A DNA stretch of 64,000 nt from Areca catechu. Lineage: Eukaryota > Streptophyta > Magnoliopsida > Arecales > Arecaceae. Location: contig CM038044.1 in assembly GCA_021397845.1 (NCBI GenBank), positions 103,104,942 to 103,168,941 on the forward strand. The letters are read 5' to 3'. The notes below the pieces were generated by a model, which was not told where the DNA came from, did no database searches, and saw only the letters and a program-made list of their open reading frames with translations. Shown here one piece after another: positions 11,882 through 21,649 of the stretch. Numbering within the stretch: the stretch's first letter is position 1; each line of letters opens with the position of its first letter. A program made the translations under genes and the position numbers.

Positions 11882-13512
11882 TGTTGCCCAGAGAGCAACC
11901 CAAGAGGGGGGGTGAATTGGATCTCAAAAAAATTTAAAGCTAAGCTTAATAATACAAGTAGCAACCTTCACAAGACAAGATATGCAATTCAATTCAACAA
12001 GGTACTAAAATTTAAGTGCAATGCTCTAAAGTAGTAGTGCAGCGAAAATTAAAAGCAATAAGCAATAAAGTAAAGAGCAAGGAGGGAGAGAACAAGCAAT
12101 CACAAATATAACAATCTATAGTGGTTCGGTGCCAACAATGCACCTACATCCACTCCCCAAGATCCTCTTGAGAATTCACTATAATCCAATGATTACAGCC
12201 GATTAGTTTTCCGGGCTCACTAATCAAAACCCGACTTGTTTTACAAGGCTTACAAGTCTCAACCTCACTTGGATTTTATGGGCTAACCAAGAACCTAATT
12301 GGTTTTCACAAGGCTAACCAAAAAACCTCCCTTGATTTTCTGGGCTAACCAAGAACCTTGGTGGTTTTGCGGGCTAACCACCAACCTAATTGGTTTTCAA
12401 GGCTTACTAATAACCTCACTTGGTTTTCCAATAGGCTAACCAATAACCTTTACAAGATATAAGATGGAGAAATAAAGAACCAATATAAGCTTTCAATAAT
12501 AAAGCAAATAAGTCGATGTAGCTCGATGTAGTGTTGCTTTTGCTCTTGTTGAAGCCTTTTGAGTATCCAAGATTGAATGATCTTCAATGCACTTGATAGC
12601 TTTAAATGCTTGGAAGGCTTCCCTTTTAATTAAGAGTGGTTAAGCTTTGAATGAATAGGAGTTAAGGCTCTTCTCTCTTCTTTTCTCACTAAACTCTTTT
12701 TGGATATTCAATATTTTGCTTCTTGATTTGATTTGGAGCCTTTATATACCTTTCCAAGCCCCAAAAACTGAAATCTAGCTATTATACTTGAAAAACTAGT
12801 CGTTGGAGGGCATTTGGGAGAGTTCTGCGCTTGAAAAAACTAGACATTACTGTTGTCAGAACTCCATGTGTCGACACTTTCTCTTCATGTGTTGACACAT
12901 TATGTCGACACATATTCTTCTTGAGTCGACACAAGTTCAAAATGTTCCATTCAGATTCTCTGAAAAAATTAGCTGAGTCGACACATTCTCAGTTGAGTCG
13001 ACATATTGAGTCGACACATAAGGTCCATATGTCGACACATCAAATGTTCCTTCAACTTCTGCAAGTTCTGTGGCTTGAAATTCTCAGGCGATGTATTGAT
13101 CCATGTGTTGACACCTGGAGTCAACATATAAGGTCCATATATCGACACATCATCTATGCCATTTGAAATATTACTACGTGTCGGCCTGAGTCAACACATC
13201 ATCTTCATATGTCGACACATCATGTCATGTGTCGACACCTTGAGTCGACACATCATCAAAAAGGTGCAAAAATTACTAAACTTATGCTGGAACATGTTTT
13301 CATTTGCCTTAGTCATCCATTCAACCATTTATTTGAGTGTCCAAGTCTTGTTTTGTGCAATCATTCCATTCAAACTTGGTTCTTCAACATAATTGGGCTT
13401 CTTCAAATTTTGTGAGCATCCTTAAATGAAAACACACTTAAAGCAAATCATTAGTCCTTAAATTATACTTAACTGTTTTGCTTATCATCAAAATCAATTA
13501 GTGGAGTCAACA
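11882..13512 (-). repeat. 5' LTR of the inner Sirevirus
   Basis: This 1631-bp LTR is homologous to 2172-3794. It carries the GTGTCGACAC palindrome series (about 12860-13260) and a TATA-like box at 12741-12748 (minus sense), the likely core promoter for element transcription. Confidence 0.93.
12741..12750 (-). promoter_or_regulatory. Putative TATA box in the 5' LTR of the inner Sirevirus
   Basis: The minus strand reads GGTATATAAA. The same box is present at 3026-3035 in the other LTR. The position upstream of the transcribed R region is plausible. Confidence 0.55.
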
Positions 13513-13517
13513 ATATG

Positions 13518-13969
13518 AAAACTTGCATTTCAGTTCTTTACTTGCTTATCAATCTTGTATCATTTATGTATTGTACTTGGTTACTCCCTACCTTATTCAT
13601 TTGCTTTGATACTTGTTGAATTTTGCTAACCTAATCTTATATCATGGCCCCTAACCAAAATTTTATGACCTATTGCATCAATTCAGGGGGAGTTTACTCC
13701 TTTTATTGTTTAATGTTAACAAAAAGGGGGAGTAAGATGCATATAAGCTTTAAGATACATATCTAAGCTTTTTCTTAAATTTTGAATTGTTTCATATCTT
13801 AACTCACTTAGGGGGAGAGAAAATTTAACTTCAACTCTTAATTTATTCCTCTTCTCTATTAAATTTGTGTTGTATGAGCCTTAAATTCATGATTATAGGA
13901 TACAATATCTGAAATTGATTTTGAATGCTTATATACTCAAGGTTTTGTCATCATCAAAAAGGGGGAGAT
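13518..13969 (+). other. 3' non-coding region of the outer Sirevirus with four polypurine tracts
   Basis: It resumes the outer element after the insertion. Polypurine tracts lie at 13685-13692, 13721-13732, 13810-13821 and 13956-13969 (AAAAAGGGGGAGA, adjoining the LTR). There is no ORF. Confidence 0.8.
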
Positions 13970-15376
13970 TGTTGGCTTTGCCCCTAATTTTGATGACTAA
14001 CAAAATATTGAGTACATATTGTTTACTAATATTTCAATTATAGTTATGAGTTTCAGGATACAGGCACCTCAAATTCTCAAAATAAAATGTATCATGAAGC
14101 TGAGCAATTTTCAAGTTTTGGAAAGTCTTCTCATCTGAAAAAGGTCTCAAAGATGTTCAATCATGGTTTACAAAAGATTCTTTAAAGTTTCGTTGAAGAT
14201 CTTTAAGTTTTGGCACATGTTTTGGCAAACTGCAGAACCAAGTATCGACTCACGAATTGCCAAGTGTCGATACTTCAGAAACTAGCATACAAGAATTCTT
14301 CACTGGCATGCCAGGTGTCGATACCTGAAACTCAAGTATCGATATCTAAAACTCAAGTATCGATACCTAGAATTCAAGTATCGACTCAAGGACTAAGATT
14401 TTTGAAAATATAGAACTTGTCATTTAGAGTATTTTTTTGTCAAGTGTTGACACGTGACATTTAAGTGTCGACACCTGCAAGACCAAGTGTCGATACCTAG
14501 AAGTCAAATGTCGACTCACGGGTTCTGACTACTTCACTAGCTTTATTTTTTGAGAGGCAGAATTCAACTTTTCAAGCTTCCAATGGCTAGTTTTGATCCT
14601 CCAATGATCTTAAATTATTTTTTAGAAATTTTTAAAGTATTTAAGCTTCACCAAACTCATTCATGAAGCATTGAACTCCACTGAATACACAAAGCCAAAT
14701 ATTCCTTCAAGAACTTCACTTCCAAAAGCCAAAAAAGGAGAGATTCCATTCAAAAAGCTTACAAGCCTATCTTTCAGCTCTCCAAAAGTGCCTTTAAGAA
14801 GATTGCTTGAGAAGACAAGACAAGCATCTTCAAGAGCCTCAAAGCTTCCACATTCTACTCTTTGAAGAGAGTTTGATTGTACTTTTATTCTTGTATCTTT
14901 AACTTTATACTTTGTTGACCTAGCTTTCAAGGATTTTTGACAGTAGGTTGTTGAGGTTGTTGGTGAGCCAAAGGTATAAAACTAACTAGGGTTTAACTTG
15001 TGAGCTCGAAGATAAAATAAGTTATAAAGGTTGTTGGTGAGCCTAGGTAACAAAATCAACTTAGGTTTTGACTTGTGAGCCTTGTAAAACAAGTCGGTTG
15101 TAATCTTGAAAAGATTATAGTGGGATTTTTAAGGAAAGCTTGGGGAGTGGACATAGGTGCTTGGAGTGCACCGAACCACTATAAAACTTGATGTTTGTGT
15201 GATTGCTCTTTCTATTACTTGCACTTTATTCTTTGCATTTAATTTACTGTTATACATTGCATATCTATTAGTGATAATTCACTTTGCTCACAAACACTTC
15301 AAAACCTGCACATAATTGCTTAAATTTTTGAAAGACCCAATTCACCCCCCTTCTTGGGCTCTATTTATGGGCAACA
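13970..15376 (+). repeat. 3' LTR of the outer Sirevirus
   Basis: This 1407-bp LTR runs from TGTTGGCTTTGCCCC to TATGGGCAACA. It is distantly homologous, in opposite orientation, to the inner LTRs; shared blocks surround the 'accgaaccactata' and 'gacttgtgagcc' sequences. At 14220-14520 it carries a palindrome series, AAGTATCGATACxT, in place of the inner element's GTGTCGACAC series. Confidence 0.88.
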
Positions 15377-16636
15377 GTTATAAAGTCGGTTGAGCTATTA
15401 AGAGGTTAGTTTATGAAATGGTTTACTAAGTAGTCTATTATACTTTTTGATAACCACTTTACCAATCTTGTTGTAATGTCTCTAATAACTTTAAGATATA
15501 TGCTTCATGTTAAATAAAGTTATGGAACTCTGTACCTGGCTTTGATAAGTGGTGGGTACCTGTCCAATGAGAAGTTGAGTAACCTGTACTTTAAATAAGT
15601 AATCTATTTCGCCGTTAGGCACTCTATATCTTAAATAAGTGTTCAGCTCCTAGCCATTTAGCATCTTATGTCTCAAATAAGTGATCGACCCCTAGCCATC
15701 TAGTTTTATGTGCCTTAAATAAGAGATCAGCTCCTAACTATCTAGTATCCTATTCTCAAATAAGTGACCGATTCCTGACTATCCAGTACTCTATGCCTCA
15801 AATAAGTGATTAGCTCTTAGCCATCGAGTATCATGTGCCTTAAATAAGCGATCAGCTTCTGACTGTCTAGTATCTTGTATCTCAAATAAATGATCAGCTC
15901 CTGGCTATCTCATATCCTATACCTCAAATAAATGATCGACTCCTGATCATTTGGCACCCTGTACCTTAAATAAATGATTGGCTCTTGACTATCTAGTATC
16001 TCGTGCCTCAAATAAGTGATTGGTTCCTGGCCATTTGGCATCTTGTGCCTCAATAAGTGATCAGTTCCTTGCCGAATACTTTTTTGCATACCAGTAATTT
16101 CTTATAATAGGTCATCTATATTGTAATAGAAAAAGTTTTTCAACAACTATCTTCTAATCTAAATAAATTGGTAAAACCTGTATACTGTTACATGACAAAT
16201 GTTATTGCTTCCTATACTAATTTTATTTAAACACATTCAAGGTCCTAGAATGGCTATTCCACCAGATCTTTTGATCAAGATTATGATTGATATGTGTGAT
16301 AGCATCCCCTTCCCCTTTGTGTCATTAAAATTGACTTTTGATGCAGCAATTTGAGGCTCCAATGTAGCTGCAAAATTTGTTCTTAAGCATCATCAAGCCT
16401 GGTTGTTATGTGCTGAAGGCATATTGCTTCCTTTGTGTTCTATGTTGTTTATAGAAATGATAGTAGCATGGGCTAAAATGAGATATGCTATTCTTCAATT
16501 TTAGGTAACACCAATGTGGCTCGAGGGAGACTAGCATAGTTGTTTCATATATAAATGCAGAATCCCTACTTAAAGCTGCCAATCCATTATTCAAAGACAT
16601 ATTATATCGCATCATGTATATGCTTGTTTTACATAT
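15377..16636. other. Flanking DNA with a minisatellite; no recognised gene
   Basis: Apart from the 42-bp array (15561-16075), I see no convincing gene. A stretch at 16250-16470 reads as a short broken frame starting MAIPPDLLIK, faintly F-box-like, but with stops and no secure match. Confidence 0.5.
15561..16075. repeat. 42-bp minisatellite, about 12 copies
   Basis: Degenerate units of 39-42 bp end in 'ctcaaataag' and share 'tgatcagctcctgaccatctagtatc'-like cores; most central units are exactly 42 bp. Copies differ by many point changes, mostly transitions, which suggests an old array. Confidence 0.85.
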
Positions 16637-17074
16637 TGTTGTAGATAAGTCACCTGGGCTGAGACTTCGACTGCATCAAGCATCCCGCTTGCTCTTCCAA
16701 CCAGGTTCTTGGGTGCTCTTCTTGGATGGACACCTGGAAAAGGTCCCCGGACTAGATTTTCAATGGGGGACACTCCGATGCTCAAGTCAGTGGGATGGTC
16801 TAGGCAACATAATGGAGAATTCAAAGAAGAGCATATATGGAAAAGGAGTGAATAAGGTGGTCTAGTCTGGGCTTGTTTGTCTTAGACCTTACTTACCCTT
16901 GGAGGTCCCCTCTTATCCTTATTTATAGGTGTAGCTGTAACCGAAAGTGATTTGTTGTAACCGAAAGTGGTTATGGTAACCGAAGGTGGTTATGGTAACC
17001 GAAAATGGTTATGGTAACCGAAGATGGTTATGATAACTGAAGGTGGTTATCAATGAGGTCGAGTGACATGGCCA
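16637..17074 (-). repeat. LTR (3' LTR) of the gene-fragment element, with internal 19-bp repeats
   Basis: This is homologous to 19629-20037. Positions 16930-17055 hold six to seven tandem 'ggttatggtaaccgaag' units, themselves partly palindromic (GGTTA...TAACC). The other LTR has fewer units, which explains most of the length difference. Confidence 0.85.
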
Positions 17075-17654
17075 TAATATTGTCCCCCACTCCCGAGCTC
17101 GAAAAAAAAATGTTGCAAGTGAAGTGATTTGGCTTTGATTCCTTTTTCAACGAAGGGAGTAATTGGCATAAACAAATAACAACCTTTGCACTTTGTCGTT
17201 TGGCTGATTAGATCTATTTTTGTTGATCTTTTTATTTAATAGTAAGGTAGGCTGGTCAAGCCCACCTCGGCACGTCATCGGATTTACTGTAGGATAGGTT
17301 GCTTAGGCCATCCCTATATCTTTGATTGATAGTAAGGTAGGCTGGTCAAGCCCGTCTCGGAATGTCGTCAGATTTATCATAGGGTAGGTCGCTTAGGCCA
17401 TCCCTGTGCCTTTGATTGATAGTAAAGTAGGCTGGTCAGGCCCACCTCAGCACGTCATCAGATTTACCGTAGGATAGGCTGCTTAGACCATATATGTGCC
17501 TATGATTGATAATAAGGTAGGCTAGTCAGGCCCACCTTTGTAAGTTTCAATGGACCTAGTAGCCTTTATAGGCCTTCATGGACCTTCATGGGCCTTCATC
17601 ATGGATCGGCCTTGGGCGTTGATTGGCCTTGGCAGAGCGCGATCAGGTAGGTGG
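17075..17654 (-). repeat. Internal region with a 90-bp tandem array
   Basis: Units starting AGTAAGGTAGGCTGGTCA begin at 17241, 17331, 17421 and 17511, a period of exactly 90 bp with about 3.4 copies. No coding signal. The array lies between the PAL fragment and the 3' LTR. Confidence 0.85.
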
Positions 17655-18365
17655 AAGACATGAGCTTCCCGATGGCAGTGATCGCCAACCTAGTGTTGTC
17701 CATCGAACGCCTACGGGTGTCCCTTGAAAGTTGCTACTGAGAGAGCCTTGCCCCTAGAGACATCAATCAGGGGGTTGTCATTCACCGAATTGATCTCCCT
17801 CTTGATTGACTTGGTCGACATCCTGATCACCTCGATCTGAGGGCCTAGCCACTAGGGAGAGGTGTGGAAGACGTAGCAGTCTTGCTTCGACTTCTAGAGG
17901 GGTTTGAGCTCCTGGAGCTTCTTGGCCATCCTCGTGCAAGAGCTGTCCTCCCGTACGTGTTCCATGATGGCCGCAACCTCGATCTAGTTGGGGTGGTGCT
18001 TCAATTTGTGAGTGAGGTGGTCCGTGAACTTGGGCTTCCCCTGCATGACCTCACAGAACCTAACCGAGAGAACTTTCGAAGGGACTTCAAGGATGTTGGC
18101 CTCGAAGAGGACCATAGAGGCCAGGCCGGACCCGATGGTAGTGCTGTTCACAAGCACAAGGCCCTCCTTGGGCTATAGCTCAAAGAATCCACCGGTGATC
18201 CCGGTGAGCTAAAGGGCTTCCGAAGCATCAATGAAGGTGCCATCAGGGGTGGTGGCCTTGGAGTTTAGGTGACCGGTGAGGAGGCTGGCGATGTAGGAGA
18301 GAGGAACGAGATCGCCGGAGGCTGTGATGCTGCCCCTAAGAGGCGACATGCGGTGATGCTGCAGT
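17655..18365 (-). pseudogene. Captured phenylalanine ammonia-lyase (PAL) fragment
   Basis: PAL converts phenylalanine to cinnamate at the entry of the phenylpropanoid pathway. The minus-strand translation gives LRGSITASGDLVPLSYIASL, which includes the Ala-Ser-Gly triad that forms the MIO cofactor. It is followed by GSGLASMVLFEANIL, FCEVMQGKPKFTDHLTHKLK, WLGPQIEVIRMSTKSIKREI, NSVNDNPLIDVSRGKALS and SMDNTRLAITAIGKLM, all in the correct PAL order. The fragment covers roughly the middle third of a PAL of about 710 residues; N- and C-terminal parts are absent. At least four in-frame stops (for example after DASEAL and after HHPN) and a late frameshift make it non-coding. The stretch contains no intron. 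Identification is by memory of the PAL family and the match is extensive. Confidence 0.93.
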
Positions 18366-18717
18366 TGAAGAGGCGGTGATGGCATAGTCAGGGGAGGTGT
18401 GAATGTCCGATGCATTGATCTCGAGCAAAGCTTCTTGCACGAGATCTATCACCACCGGAGCCCTCTCCTTCTCTGCCGGTGCTCGTTATCTCGGGTGGGG
18501 AATTGGTGGGATTCGATGGTGCTTTGGGCCGTCAGCCTTGGCCTCACAGTCCTTGGAGGAGGAGGTAAGGTTCTTCCAGGTTCGAGTGAGCTTGCCCTCG
18601 AGAGAAGTGGGCATGGGCGATGATGAAGCGATTGTTTGCCTCGACGCGTTGGAGCTCTTTATAGGCAACCTCAAGCTGGAACTCGAGCTCCCATTTCTCA
18701 GTCCTGTGGGCTTGGAT
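18366..18717 (-). other. Linker between the PAL and EXO70 fragments; possible fourth fragment
   Basis: Next to EXO70, in the same frame after one stop, the minus strand reads KWELEFQLEVAYKELQRVEA, a Glu/Leu-rich helix that could be coiled coil (about 18690-18590). I cannot assign it to a family. The rest (about 18366-18560) shows no recognisable product. A long plus-strand frame over this region is a shadow. Confidence 0.4.
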
Positions 18718-19117
18718 CTAGGGGAGGAGGAGCTCGATGGAGTCATTAACCCAGGTGTAGATGGACTCGGAGTATTGGGAGTGGAACACTACGGCGACAT
18801 CAGGGAGGAGGTCGAAGATGGCATTGTGGATGTCGAGGACCTTGAAGAGCTTCTCCAGGGACCGGCGGCTGATGCTAATGGCCTCGGCGAAGCCGAGGAA
18901 ATGGATGGCCGCACCCTTGAACACCGAGGAGATGGTGACGAGGGCATCATCACTGCCCGAAATGCCACTAAGGCCTTCAAAGACAAGCTTGCAGAGGCGG
19001 TGCTCACTGGCAAAGACGATCCGGATGCAGGACTGGGTGACGTGGATCCAGTGACGGATCTTGGCCTTGAGGGCATCCCACTCGAGACACTAGACATCGC
19101 CAATGCTAAGCTTCTTG
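18718..19117 (-). pseudogene. Captured exocyst subunit EXO70 fragment
   Basis: EXO70 is the exocyst subunit that tethers secretory vesicles to the plasma membrane. The minus strand reads KLSIGDV, one stop, CLEWDALKAKIRHWI, RIVFASEHRLCKLVFEGL, FKGAAIHFLGFAEAISISRR, SLEKLFKVLDIHNAIFDLLP, ending in LLLP and a stop. This is the plant EXO70 segment around the IGDVxxLEW and FGEAIAIxRRSPEKLF signatures, about 130 residues of a protein of roughly 600-650. It joins the SF1 fragment directly at about 19113-19117 in a different frame. EXO70 genes are commonly intronless, so the absence of introns does not by itself prove capture through RNA. Confidence 0.9.
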
Positions 19118-19498
19118 GCCCGATGATGAGACCTATGAAGTTATAGCCTGGGTACTCCTTCATGGGGATGTACGGCTTCTTTGGAGCTTGGGAGGGTGGT
19201 AATCGGGTGGTGGCCGGAACGCCTAGTTGTGCTGAATGAGCTGGAAGATGATCTCCTGCCTTTCTTTGTTGAGACGCTCACGAGTGTGGTACTCCCTTGT
19301 ATTGATCTGGATTCCCATGCTATCATAGATGGGCTCAGCGGAAGGCGATCATGCACCTTCCGGGAGATCATCAAGGGGCAAATTGGACTGGAGACGGCGG
19401 TTTATATCGAGAAGTCTCACATTGAGAGCCTGGACTTCGAGGTCAAGATCGGCAATGAACTCCTTTATGAAATCAGGAGCTGAATCACGACCTGGCAT
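19113..19498 (-). pseudogene. Captured splicing factor 1 (SF1/BBP) fragment, N-terminal to KH domain
   Basis: SF1 (branchpoint-bridging protein) recognises the intron branch site during early spliceosome assembly. From the ATG at 19498: APDFIKEF, LEVQALNVRLLDINRRLQS, PLDDLPEG, EPIYDSMGIQINTREY, TRERLNKERQEII, PPPDYHPPKLQ, then MKEYPGYNFIGLIIGPR. These match plant SF1 in order, up to the GPRG loop of the KH domain, where the match breaks off and EXO70 begins. In-frame stops (in the LPEGA and HN regions) and a frameshift before MKEYPGYN make it non-coding. The ATG sits about 110 bp inside the primer site, a plausible start for element-driven translation in an ancestor. Confidence 0.93.
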
Positions 19499-19607
19499 CC
19501 TCCTCACCACCGGAACAGTCCTTGTCAGTGCAGCTTTTCCAGGTTTGCTTCTTCCTCTTCCATCTTGCCTTTTTTTTTTATTCTCCTTTCAAAGGGGAAT
19601 AACGTGG

Positions 19608-19626
19608 TCCCTTCCTGGCGCGCCAA
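19608..19626 (-). other. Primer binding site of the gene-fragment element
   Basis: The minus strand reads TTGGCGCGCCAGGAAGGG two bases after the LTR's terminal CA. It resembles the site at 52766-52785 and fits the 3' end of a plant arginine tRNA as I remember it; the tRNA identity is unverified. Confidence 0.65.
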
Positions 19627-19628
19627 TC

Positions 19629-20037
19629 TGTTGATGCTAAATCACCTGGACTGAGACTTTGGCGGTGTTGGGCAATCCTGCTCGCTCTTCCAACCAGATG
19701 AAATCCTGCTCTTGGGCGCTCTTCTCGGATGGAGACTTGCAAAAGGTCCCTAGACCGGATTTCCGGTGGAGGACACTCCGACGTTCAAGTGGGATGGTCT
19801 AAGTAATAGAATGGAGAATTTAAAGAAGAGCATAGATGGAAAAGGAGTGAATAAGGTGGTATAGTCTGGGCTTGTTTGTCTTAGACCTTGCTTAATCTTG
19901 GAGGTCCCCTCTTATCCTTATTTATAGGTGTAGCTGTAACCAAAGATGGTTATGATAACCGAAGATGATGATGGTAACCAAAAGTAGTTATGGTTGTTTG
20001 AATAGATCCCTTTGTTATGAGGTCGGGTGACTGGGCA
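19629..20037 (-). repeat. LTR (5' LTR) of the gene-fragment element
   Basis: This 409-bp LTR is homologous to 16637-17074. Both share 'agtctgggcttgtttgtctta' blocks, the 'ggaggacactccgacg' block and 'cttatccttatttataggtg'. Confidence 0.85.
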
Positions 20038-21649
20038 TATCAAGCATTGCATATTTGTTGGGAAGGCAATGCAATTGGTTAGCTACTGAAGCTACTGAAG
20101 GAGGCTTTATATTTGATAGTCATGTTGCTATCCCACAGTCGTTGGGATTACTTTTGTATGCTAATGCTATTAGTGTAAAATTTCCTAAACCTTAGACCTG
20201 GCATTGTTGCCGAACCTTGTACTAAAATAAGATGGAAATACCGACTTCAAAGCAAGGAATGAACTCATTGATAAGTTAGGAAGCAAAGAGCTCAAATGCA
20301 GGATGGGAAAGCAGATGCTTTCCCAACTCCAGTTTTAATTTAGTAGGACCAAGATCTCTCAAACAAAAAAAGATCTGATCTTGGAGGATCATCATACCTA
20401 CCGTGGATCAATATGGGCTCCTCAAATAGATTTGCATAGACTTTAGGGAGGAAGGACCACTATATTCAGGACTCACAACCAAGTATTGAAATTTTAAAGA
20501 GTATAACTTCTAATCTTTTTTTTTTTTTTAAAGTAATTAAAAAAAAGATTTTTATCAAGCTAAAAAATTCCAAGAAATAGCTTTTGCACAAATTCAAGAA
20601 TTTTAAAAATATGTCTATTATTTTTTATTATTTTTAATCATATTTTAATTAGGAGAGAAATCTAATTCAATTTAGGCTATCCTTCATTGACAATAAAATA
20701 AATAAAATAAAACTTTGCATCCTCTTCTAACTATAAGATATATCTGATTTAGATAAATAGAGTGGACCTCTATAAATATTACAGAACTTTCACATTCTCT
20801 TCCTTCAGATAAAAATAATCTGACTAAAATAAGAAGGACCTCACTATTGTAAATAGTGGAGTTGTAATAGTTATATTACCAATAATTAAAGAAAACAGTA
20901 ACCTAGAACCTAATGTTGCTAATTTTTCTATTTTATAATATTCTTTTAAAAAATCTGAATTAAATGAGTTGTAGGATTTTTTTTCTTTTCCATGATCAAA
21001 CCAAAGCCAAAGGTTCAAGATACATGGCTTCATTGCTCACAAACTTCATTTAATAAATTTGATCATATCTTGGGTAACATATTCTCAATAATAAGCCTGA
21101 CTCTCAAATGGGCTCGGACATTTGCGCAGATATTCTGGTTTGGAAACCAAGAATCCAGATCTTAGCTCCGTGGTATCCTTCAGTAAGGCTGGAAAACTCT
21201 CAGGGCTGTCAGGTTTTACAAGGTTTGACCAAGTAGGACACTTATCTGTACCATCTTCCACTCTGCTACAATGCCCGCATTCTCTGCACCTCAAGATTGA
21301 ACCTACTTTAAGGGCAAAAGAATGGGGGCAGAGGGGAAGAATGCTAACGCCCAGGGGCTTCCTGCCAAACCTCCTTTGATCAAGGGGCTCCAAGCCAAGA
21401 TCCAAAGTAGGGCTTGTAATAGGCCAGGAAGCCTGAACGGCCTGATAACAAGGCCTGAGTAAAACCGGGCTCGAGTTCAAAGTTTCAAAAGAGTTTTTAG
21501 ATAAAAGCTATATTCGGCCTGACCCGGGCGTAACTAATAATTTGGGTGTGAGAGGCCCAAGTCAAGCCCATATAGGTGTTTAGTTGAAAAAGCAATTCTT
21601 TGTCCACTACAAGCGGTGTAGAAAAAGTATAATCTAAATATCATTGGGC
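20038..21649. other. AT-rich intergenic DNA; no recognised gene
   Basis: Poly-A/T runs occur at 20517-20550. A minus-strand open frame at 21085-21480 (131 codons) contains a cysteine group, RCRECGHCSRVEDGTDKC, but resembles nothing I know and lacks gene context. I do not call it a gene. Confidence 0.45.

Larger units (their letters stand above)
2172..13512 (-). mobile_element. Inner Sirevirus-type Ty1/copia retrotransposon, full length in outline
   Basis: This is an 11.3-kb minus-strand element bounded by TGTTG...CAACA LTRs and by an exact 5-bp target duplication, ATATG, at 2167-2171 and 13513-13517. Reading 5' to 3' on the minus strand: 5' LTR (11882-13512), initiator-Met primer site (11867-11879), gag with CCHC knuckle, a second CCHC knuckle, protease, integrase, reverse transcriptase, RNase H, an envelope-like ORF (6539-4597), extra polypurine tracts, the main polypurine tract, and the 3' LTR (2172-3794). 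The copia domain order, LTRs over 1.5 kb, third ORF and multiple polypurine tracts together indicate the Sirevirus clade. Gag and pol contain several stops and frameshifts. Over the first 325 bp the two LTRs differ at 16 positions by eye (about 5%), mostly transitions, so the insertion is not recent. Confidence 0.92.
1..15376 (+). mobile_element. Outer Sirevirus-type Ty1/copia retrotransposon, 3' half, interrupted
   Basis: This is the 3' part of a plus-strand LTR retrotransposon; gag-pol and the 5' LTR lie beyond the left edge. Visible in order are a broken envelope-like ORF (376-1997), a second element inserted at 2172-13512, four polypurine tracts (13685-13969) and the 3' LTR (13970-15376, TGTTGG to GCAACA). 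A third ORF after pol together with multiple polypurine tracts is characteristic of the Sirevirus lineage. The assignment is by architecture and by similarity to the inner element's LTR and third ORF. The sequence after the LTR is GTTAT, but the matching target duplication is outside the window. Confidence 0.85.
16637..20037 (-). mobile_element. Non-autonomous LTR retrotransposon carrying three host gene fragments
   Basis: Direct repeats at 16637-17074 and 19629-20037 are LTRs of about 0.4 kb. Read on the minus strand they run TGcCCAgtCAC...CAACA. On that strand a primer site (TTGGCGCGCCAGGAAGGG, 19608-19626) follows the right-hand LTR, and a purine tract (GAGCTCGGGAGTGGGGGACA, 17081-17100) precedes the left-hand one, which fixes the orientation as minus. 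Between them is no gag or pol. Instead there are sense-oriented fragments of SF1 (19498-19113), EXO70 (19117-18718) and PAL (18365-17655), then a 90-bp tandem array. Gene capture by an LTR element is known from maize Bs1; this is an independent-looking three-gene case. Target duplication: CATAT occurs at 16632-16636 and 20036-20040, but the right copy overlaps the LTR's terminal CA, so it is ambiguous. Confidence 0.82.

Noticed and set aside
15561..16075. CRISPR-like array
   Set aside because: The units are contiguous and degenerate with no unique spacers, in a plant nuclear context.
16250..16636. Possible F-box gene interrupted by the gene-fragment element
   Set aside because: The similarity is limited to a few residues and broken by stops; the sequence after 20037 does not continue it convincingly.
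18403..19146. 247-codon plus-strand open frame
   Set aside because: It is the antisense of the EXO70 fragment and adjoining linker; the minus strand carries the recognisable protein motifs.
16632..20040. CATAT as a firm 5-bp target duplication of the gene-fragment element
   Set aside because: The right copy overlaps the LTR's terminal CA; with canonical LTR ends the flanks are CATAT and TATCA, so the duplication is unproven.
21085..21480. 131-codon frame with a cysteine cluster
   Set aside because: The cysteine spacing fits no zinc-finger type I know, and there is no promoter, intron or homology evidence.
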